Below, in pieces: positions 6,553-11,157 of a stretch of 11,157 bases of DNA; position 1 is the first letter of the stretch; the number at the start of each line of letters is the position of its first letter. The stretch comes from an uncultured Eubacteriales bacterium (GTDB lineage Bacteria; Bacillota_A; Clostridia; Christensenellales; Aristaeellaceae): the NCBI GenBank assembly GCA_900553645.1, contig USEE01000022.1:1-11157 (forward strand), given 5' to 3'. Made by a program: the position numbers and the translations under genes. The notes beneath the pieces are model-generated. The model searched no databases. It was not told where the DNA came from and worked only from the letters and a program-made list of their open reading frames with translations.

Positions 6553-6809
6553 CAACGGCAATGATGAAGAGAGTACTGTGCAGTCCATGCCCAAAGAGAG
6601 ATGCGCCATCGGCTGAAAGCGCGTTGACAATGGCAGTCATGGGAAGTTCACTTCGGAGTCGGCGGGCTGATGGCATATCGCCGGTAGGTTCGCCCGGAGT
6701 CACGCCCGTTACGCGCGTGAGAGGTTAGGCGTTTGCCTGACGAATCTTTGGGTGGTACAGCGTGAGTAATGGCTCTCGCCCCTTGTAAAATCGGGGCGGG
6801 AGCTTTTTT
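6553..6809 (+). ncRNA. T-box leader, Phe specifier (UUC), controlling pheST
   Basis: This is a T-box riboswitch that reads the charging of tRNA-Phe. Stem I carries GATGAAGAGAGTA with the AGTA turn at 6572-6575, the distal AGAGA/GGCTGAAAGC elements (about 6595-6620), and GAAG-TTC-A with the specifier codon TTC at 6647-6649. A stem III hairpin, TTAGGC-gttt-GCCTGA, lies at 6725-6740. The antiterminator pairs GGG (6750-6752) with CCC (6780-6782) and GCGtGAG (6760-6766) with CTCtCGC (6773-6779), exposing the bulge TGGTACA (6753-6759) whose TGGT can pair with the ACCA end of uncharged tRNA. This bulge differs from the usual TGGNACC in its last base. The arrangement is mutually exclusive with the terminator at 6772-6809. 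The 5' end is inferred from the promoter. Confidence 0.93.
6772..6809 (+). terminator. T-box regulated terminator ahead of pheS
   Basis: GCTCTCGCCCC (6772-6782) pairs with GGGGCGGGAGC (6793-6803), one G-U pair included, around a 10-nt loop, and is followed by TTTTTT (6804-6809). Its 5' strand is shared with the antiterminator, which makes it the off-state of the switch. It would also stop read-through from the GH51 gene. Confidence 0.93.
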
Positions 6810-6885
6810 GATGCCGCTTAAATCGCCGCCCGCGCGCGGGTACATTGCAAAAAGATTAGTTATATACGGAAAGGATGATCGTAAA

Positions 6886-7908
6886 GTGCGCGAACAACTG
6901 CAAAAGATATTGCAAGAAGCGCTTGACGCTCAGAAAGAACTCAAGTCCACGCAGGAGCTGGAATCGCTGCGCGTGCGCATACTGGGCAAAAAGGGCGAAC
7001 TGACCGGCCTGCTGCGCGGCATGGGCAAGCTCTCGCCCGAGGAGCGCCCCGCCATGGGCCAGCTGGTCAACAGCGTGCGTGAAAAGATAGAGACCGCCCT
7101 GGACGAGCAGGCGGCGCGCATCGCCGACGCCGAAAAGCAGGCTCGCCTGAAGGAAGAGGCCATCGACGTAACCCTGCCCGGCAAAACCCGCCAGATGGGC
7201 GCGCTGCATCCCATATCTCAGGCCGAAAACGCGCTGCTGGATATATTCACAGGTATGGGCTTCGAGGTTGTGCAGGGCCCCGAAATCGAGCTGGATCACT
7301 ACAACTTCGAGCTGATGAACCTGCCCAAGAACCATCCCGCGCGCGACGCGCAGGATACATTCTATATATCCGATAACGTGCTGCTGCGCACGCATACGTC
7401 GCCCGTGCAGGCGCGCATTATGACTACGCGCAAGCCGCCAATACGCATTGTGTGCCCCGGCCGCGTGTACCGCGCCGACGAAGCCGACGCGTCGCATTCG
7501 CCCGTGTTCCATCAGATGGAAGGCCTCGTGGTCGACAAGGGCATCCGCATGAGCGACCTCAAGGGCACGCTGGACGCCTTTGCCAAGTCAATGTTCGGCG
7601 AGCATGTGTCCACGCGCTTCCGCCCGTCCTTCTTCCCGTTCACCGAGCCGTCGGCCGAGGTTGACGTGAGCTGCGTCAACTGCGGCGGAAAGGGCTGCCG
7701 CATCTGCAAGGGCACCGGCTGGCTGGAGATACTGGGCGCGGGCATGGTCAACCCCAAAGTGCTGGATATGTGCGGCATCGATTCCAACAAGTACACCGGC
7801 TTTGCGTTCGGCATGGGCATAGAGCGCATTGCGATACTCAAGTACAAGCTGCCCGACATGCGCTGCCTGTACGAAAACGACCTGCGGCTGCTCAGCCAGT
7901 TCAAATAG
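6886..7908 (+). CDS. pheS: Phenylalanine--tRNA ligase alpha subunit
   Basis: The 340-residue protein is the catalytic alpha subunit of the alpha2beta2 synthetase that charges tRNA-Phe. It has an N-terminal coiled-coil arm (about 1-90), GFEVVQGPEIELDHYNFELM (125-144), LLRTHTSPVQARIM (166-179), motif 2 with RVYRADEADASHSPVFHQMEG (193-213), FRPSFFPFTEPSAEVDV (245-261) and motif 3 GFAFGMGIERIAIL (305-318). A four-cysteine knuckle C263, C266, C271, C274 precedes GTGWLEILGAGMV, as seen in many bacterial PheS proteins. The GTG start gives the normal family length and has AAAGGA at 6870-6875 upstream; an in-frame ATG at 6769 would lie inside the T-box region before the terminator and is rejected. It is cotranscribed with pheT. 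Confidence 0.96.
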   Translation: MREQLQKILQEALDAQKELKSTQELESLRVRILGKKGELTGLLRGMGKLSPEERPAMGQLVNSVREKIETALDEQAARIADAEKQARLKEEAIDVTLPGKTRQMGALHPISQAENALLDIFTGMGFEVVQGPEIELDHYNFELMNLPKNHPARDAQDTFYISDNVLLRTHTSPVQARIMTTRKPPIRIVCPGRVYRADEADASHSPVFHQMEGLVVDKGIRMSDLKGTLDAFAKSMFGEHVSTRFRPSFFPFTEPSAEVDVSCVNCGGKGCRICKGTGWLEILGAGMVNPKVLDMCGIDSNKYTGFAFGMGIERIAILKYKLPDMRCLYENDLRLLSQFK

Positions 7909-7920
7909 GAGGTAGCGCAC

Positions 7921-10335
7921 ATGTTAGCACCGTTCAAATGGCTAAAAGAATACGTTGATATAAATATACCTACCGAAGAATACGCGCGCCGCATGATTAT
8001 GGCGGGCAACGGCGTCGAGGGCACCTCGACCACCGGCAGCCAGTTTTCCAAGGTCGTGGTTGGCTATGTGGTCAGCTGCGTAATGCACCCCAATTCAGAC
8101 CACCTGCACATCTGCATGGTGGATGTGGGCGAAAGCGAGCCCATACAGATAGTGTGCGGCGCGCCCAACGTACACGCGGGTATGCGTGTGGCGGCGGCGC
8201 TGGACGGTGCGGAGCTGCCCGGCGGCAAGATTAAGAAGGGCAAGCTGCGCGGCGAAGTGTCCAACGGTATGCTGTGTTCCGGCCCTGAGCTGGACGTGCC
8301 CAATTCGCTCTATCCCAACATCGGCGACGAGGGTATAATCGAGATATTTGAGGACGTTAAGCCCGGCACCGATGTAAAGGAAGTATTCGGCCTGGGCGAC
8401 GACGTTATGGACTTTGAAGTGCTGGCCAACCGTCCCGACTGCCTGAGCATATGGGGCATGGCGCGCGAAACCGCCGCCGTGCTGGGCACTCAGTATAAAG
8501 CGCCCAAACTGGAGGTAAAGGAAGCCAACGTCGCTCCCATGTCCGACAGCGTAAGCATTGAGGTGCAGGACAGCGACCTGTGCCCGCGCTATATCGGCAA
8601 GCTCATCCGCAACGTGCGCATCGGCCAGTCACCCAAGTGGCTGCGCGACTACTTGTACGCCGCCGGTATGCGCCCCATCAATAACATAGTCGATATAACC
8701 AACTTCGTAATGATCGAAACCGGCAACCCGATGCACGCCTTCGATATGAGCAAGGTGCGCGACGGCAAGATCATAGTGCGCCGCGCTCAGCCCGGCGAGA
8801 TACTCAAAACCCTGGACGGCAAGGATCGCGAGCTGGACGAGAGTATGCTGGTAATCGCCGACGGTCAGCAGGCCACCGGCCTTGCGGGCATAATGGGCGG
8901 CGAGGAGTCCGAAATCACCGAGGGCACGCACGACGTGCTGTTCGAGTGCGCGGCGTTCGACCGCACCTGCATACGCCTGACCAGCCGCAAGCTGGGTATG
9001 CGCACCGATGCATCCGGCCATTACGAGCGCGGCGTATGCCCCGCCATGACCATGGACGCGATGAAGCGTGCGTGCGAATTGGTTAACATGTTGGACGCGG
9101 GCGACGTGGCCCCCGGCATCGTGGACATTTATCCCAATCCCGAGACGGAAAAGGTAATCACCGCCTCGATCAAGCGCATTCAGCAGCACATCGGCATCGA
9201 AGTGCCCGCCGAAAAGATGGTCGAGATATTGGACGGTCTGGACATGCACACCGAACGTGACGGCGACAATCTGGTATGCCATGTGCCGCGCTATCGCATG
9301 GATATGGAAAGCTATGCCGATGTGTCCGAGGAAGTACTGCGTCTGTACGGTTACGACAACATCACGTCCACGTTGATGACCGGAGTAACCACGCGCGGCG
9401 GCAAGAACCACGCGCATATCGTCGTGGATCGTGCGCGCGAGGCGCTGCTGGCCGAGGGCGCGTATGAGATCGAGACTTACTCTTTCGTAAGCCCGCACGA
9501 CATAGAGAAGCTGGGCCTTGCCGCGGACGACGCGCGCCTGAACCCGGTGCGCCTGCTCAATCCCCTGGGCGAGGATACCTCCGTCATGCGCACCACGCTC
9601 ACGCCGTCCATGCTGCAGACGCTGAGCTATAACCTCAATCACGGCAATCCCAGCGCGCTTATGTTTGAGACTGCCATGCGCTTTGAAAAGACTTCCGAGA
9701 TGGCCCAGACTCCCGACGGCAAGCTGGCTAATCTGCCTAACGAGCTGAACACGCTGGAGATCGGCATGTACGGCGACGACGCGGATTTCTATCGGCTCAA
9801 GGCCATAGTGGATTCGCTGCTGACGCACTTCAATGAAACCGGCAAGTATGCGCCCGACGGCGACGGCTACTTCCATCCGGGCCGCAAGGCGCGCGTAAGT
9901 GTGAACGGCAAGTCGCTGGGCCAGTTGGGCGAGATTCATCCCGACGTGGCCGCCGCGTTCGATATGGCGGGCAAGCGCGTGTACATCGCTGAAATCGATT
10001 TGGGTACGCTGGACGAGTGCGAGCCGCCCATAGAAGCGCCAAAGCCCATACCGAAGTTCCCGGCGGTAAGCCGCGACCTGGCGCTGGTGATGGACGAAAG
10101 CCAGCCCGTGGGCGACATAATCGACGAAATCAAGCACGCCGCTGGCAAGATCTGCGAGGACGTGGCCGTGTTCGACGTGTACCGCGGCATACAGCTGGGC
10201 ATGGGCAAAAAGTCCGTCGCCTTTTCGCTTACGATGCGCGCGGCCGATCATACGCTGGTTGACGACGAGATCAACTCCGCGATGAAGAAGGTCATGGGCA
10301 ATTGCAAGCATAAGTTCGGTGCAGAACTGCGCTGA
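7921..10335 (+). CDS. pheT: Phenylalanine--tRNA ligase beta subunit
   Basis: This 804-residue protein is the full-length beta subunit, responsible for tRNA binding and editing of mischarged Tyr-tRNA-Phe. Domains in order: an EMAP-like tRNA-binding OB fold (about 42-150, with HPNSDHLHICMVDVG and QIVCGAPNV), the B3/B4 editing domain (about 210-385, with GNPMHAFDMSKV and IMGGEESEI), the B5 domain (about 408-478), the catalytic-like core (about 480-700, with NPLGEDTSVMRTTL) and the C-terminal anticodon-binding FDX-ACB domain (about 712-804, from PKFPAVSRDLALVMDE). AGGAGGT (7907-7913), which overlaps the pheS stop, lies seven bases before the ATG, and the intergenic gap is only 12 bp, so the two subunits are made from one T-box controlled transcript. 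Confidence 0.97.
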   Translation: MLAPFKWLKEYVDINIPTEEYARRMIMAGNGVEGTSTTGSQFSKVVVGYVVSCVMHPNSDHLHICMVDVGESEPIQIVCGAPNVHAGMRVAAALDGAELPGGKIKKGKLRGEVSNGMLCSGPELDVPNSLYPNIGDEGIIEIFEDVKPGTDVKEVFGLGDDVMDFEVLANRPDCLSIWGMARETAAVLGTQYKAPKLEVKEANVAPMSDSVSIEVQDSDLCPRYIGKLIRNVRIGQSPKWLRDYLYAAGMRPINNIVDITNFVMIETGNPMHAFDMSKVRDGKIIVRRAQPGEILKTLDGKDRELDESMLVIADGQQATGLAGIMGGEESEITEGTHDVLFECAAFDRTCIRLTSRKLGMRTDASGHYERGVCPAMTMDAMKRACELVNMLDAGDVAPGIVDIYPNPETEKVITASIKRIQQHIGIEVPAEKMVEILDGLDMHTERDGDNLVCHVPRYRMDMESYADVSEEVLRLYGYDNITSTLMTGVTTRGGKNHAHIVVDRAREALLAEGAYEIETYSFVSPHDIEKLGLAADDARLNPVRLLNPLGEDTSVMRTTLTPSMLQTLSYNLNHGNPSALMFETAMRFEKTSEMAQTPDGKLANLPNELNTLEIGMYGDDADFYRLKAIVDSLLTHFNETGKYAPDGDGYFHPGRKARVSVNGKSLGQLGEIHPDVAAAFDMAGKRVYIAEIDLGTLDECEPPIEAPKPIPKFPAVSRDLALVMDESQPVGDIIDEIKHAAGKICEDVAVFDVYRGIQLGMGKKSVAFSLTMRAADHTLVDDEINSAMKKVMGNCKHKFGAELR

Positions 10336-10363
10336 TGATAGCCCGTTAAACGCAAATATATAA

Positions 10364-10410
10364 GCGCCCCGTCCGCTGTCTGAACATGTTTCAGGTGGCG
10401 GGCGGGGCGC
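10364..10410. terminator. Long GC-rich hairpin after pheT (possibly bidirectional terminator)
   Basis: GCGCCCCGTCCGC (10364-10376) pairs with GCGGGCGGGGCGC (10398-10410), continues through three G-U pairs and CTGAA/TTCAG (10380-10384/10390-10394), and closes on a 5-nt loop. AAACGC (10348-10353) and GCGTTT (10414-10419) could add an outer helix. The + side tail lacks a T-run (TGTGCGTTTC), while the minus-strand exit is TTATATATTT, so it may work better for the convergent gene ending at 10630. The stretch 10420-10629 has no recognisable gene or strong signal. Confidence 0.7.
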
Positions 10411-10629
10411 TGTGCGTTTCGGGCTTGCCGTTGAGCGGAGCTGTATAGTTATTGAACTGTGCGGACTATATCCGAATGCAGATTGCCCCGCCTGCGGCCT
10501 GAATATTTTAAGGCAAGCGGCGAGGACAAAGCGTTCTACTCAGATTTATAGTCGGATGAACAAATAAAGCTTTCCAACAAGACTGTTTACAGCAAACAAA
10601 CGGCACATGCCTGACTGAATAAAGCAGCC

Positions 10630-11157
10630 TCAGTCATTGCGCCGATAACCCTGAGCGTCCACATATTCAGGATGCGCCTTGGCGTACTCGTCGCAGTCGC
10701 CGCATATCGTGTAGTCGCACTTTGTACCGTTGGAGCAGGTATGCGTGCGTACCAGCTTTGCGTGAATCAGTTCCATGGCGGTGTAGTCCGGGTTGCACAG
10801 CGCGGGCATGACCTCAAGCATATCGTGCTTTTGCGCAAATTCCGCGACTGGGCAGTGGGTGAACTCGTAATATATCGGCTTGTCATTGTCAAACGGCGCG
10901 ACGTGCATCTCGTAATCATGCCACTGGTCGCACTTCGACTTGGCCGTCATGAATGAGCGCTGCATCATGTGCTTCCAGAAGGGCCTGTTGCAGTTCACAA
11001 ATCGATGCAGTATCTTAAACGCGGGCAGGAATAGCGCGCCCTCCATTTCCTCGATCTCTTTAAGGCTGGTAACGCTTCGGCATACCTTAAAATAGCTCAT
11101 CAGCGCGATGCAGTCATACGTGCCGCCCCTGCCGTTGTGGAAGTTGCGGCTGCCGCC
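10630..11157 (-). CDS. L-2-amino-thiazoline-4-carboxylic acid hydrolase family protein (5'-truncated)
   Basis: The frame is open from the right edge to the TGA at 10632-10630, giving 175 residues of C-terminal sequence; the start lies outside the window. An internal ATG at 11100 is not the start, because the 19 upstream codons continue in frame with conserved-looking sequence (GRGGTYDCIALMSYFKVCR). The segment CPVAEFAQKHDMLEVMPALC, then NPDYTAMELIHAKLVRTHTC and NGTKCDYTICGDC, matches the ATC hydrolase family (PF14196 as I recall). The founding member opens the thiazoline ring of ATC to N-carbamoyl-cysteine in Pseudomonas, but most clostridial relatives have no known substrate. The cysteines near the end are candidates for catalysis or metal binding. 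It converges on pheT. Confidence 0.82.
   Translation of the reverse strand, partial: GGSRNFHNGRGGTYDCIALMSYFKVCRSVTSLKEIEEMEGALFLPAFKILHRFVNCNRPFWKHMMQRSFMTAKSKCDQWHDYEMHVAPFDNDKPIYYEFTHCPVAEFAQKHDMLEVMPALCNPDYTAMELIHAKLVRTHTCSNGTKCDYTICGDCDEYAKAHPEYVDAQGYRRND

Noticed and set aside
6624..6629. TTGACA inside the T-box leader as a second promoter
   Set aside because: No -10-like sequence follows at a suitable distance, and the bases belong to the stem I region.
6769..6885. An N-terminal extension of PheS starting at ATG 6769
   Set aside because: It would be encoded by the T-box antiterminator and terminator; GTG 6886 has a suitable upstream AAAGGA and gives the normal 340 residues.
8629..10311. 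A 560-codon open frame on the minus strand opposite pheT
   Set aside because: It lies wholly antisense to an unmistakable pheT, its translation shows no recognisable family, and long antisense frames are expected from GC-rich codon usage.
10488..10540. Imperfect inverted repeat (GCCCCGCC ... GGCGAGG) as another terminator
   Set aside because: The helix is broken by an internal loop and there is no T-run on either strand.
1..11157. CRISPR arrays, prophage or defence modules, tRNA or rRNA genes
   Set aside because: I looked for regularly spaced direct repeats, integrases, toxin-antitoxin pairs and tRNA-like cloverleaf ends and saw none.

Overview
The window reads as chromosomal DNA from a GC-rich (my estimate is mid to high 50s % GC) anaerobic Bacillota, most likely a Clostridia-type gut or fermenter bacterium. 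The reasons are an IreB-family regulator, a RuvX/DUF1292 pair, a T-box leader ahead of pheST, near-consensus sigma-A promoters, strong Shine-Dalgarno sites, and frequent GTG/TTG starts. A finer placement (for example Christensenellales) would be a guess. Almost everything here is core or ordinary metabolic content; I see no phage, CRISPR or defence module.

Left part (1-3455, genes on +). The right half of a small inverted-repeat element touches the left edge. It is followed by trmO (tRNA t6A37 methyltransferase), then ireB on its own consensus promoter, and an aldo/keto reductase with a C-terminal 2x[4Fe-4S] ferredoxin domain that overlaps ireB by 17 nt. A complete 163-bp copy of the same element sits exactly at the reductase stop codon. 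Next comes a single reading frame that fuses RuvX to a DUF1292 (YrzB-like) domain, closed by a strong terminator. In many Bacillota ireB, ruvX and yrzB are adjacent separate genes; here the cluster is interrupted by the reductase and the element, and the last two genes are fused.

Middle (3535-6491). A minus-strand pair consists of an ArsR-type HTH regulator with a large C-terminal domain and a small Cys-rich DUF6171-like protein, joined by a TAATG stop/start overlap. It is divergent from an intracellular GH51 alpha-L-arabinofuranosidase. Both divergent promoters carry nearly the same 11-bp sequence over the -10 box, and the one in front of the GH51 gene forms a perfect inverted repeat. This suggests local control of arabinofuranosidase expression by the regulator.

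Right part (6518-11157). A promoter and a complete T-box leader with a UUC (Phe) specifier precede pheS and pheT, both subunits of phenylalanyl-tRNA synthetase. A long GC-rich hairpin separates pheT from a convergent, 5'-truncated gene of the L-2-amino-thiazoline-4-carboxylate hydrolase family that runs off the right edge.

The observations most worth checking are the TA-flanked mini-element that preserved a stop codon, the RuvX-DUF1292 fusion with a possible internal start, and the regulator/GH51 operator arrangement.
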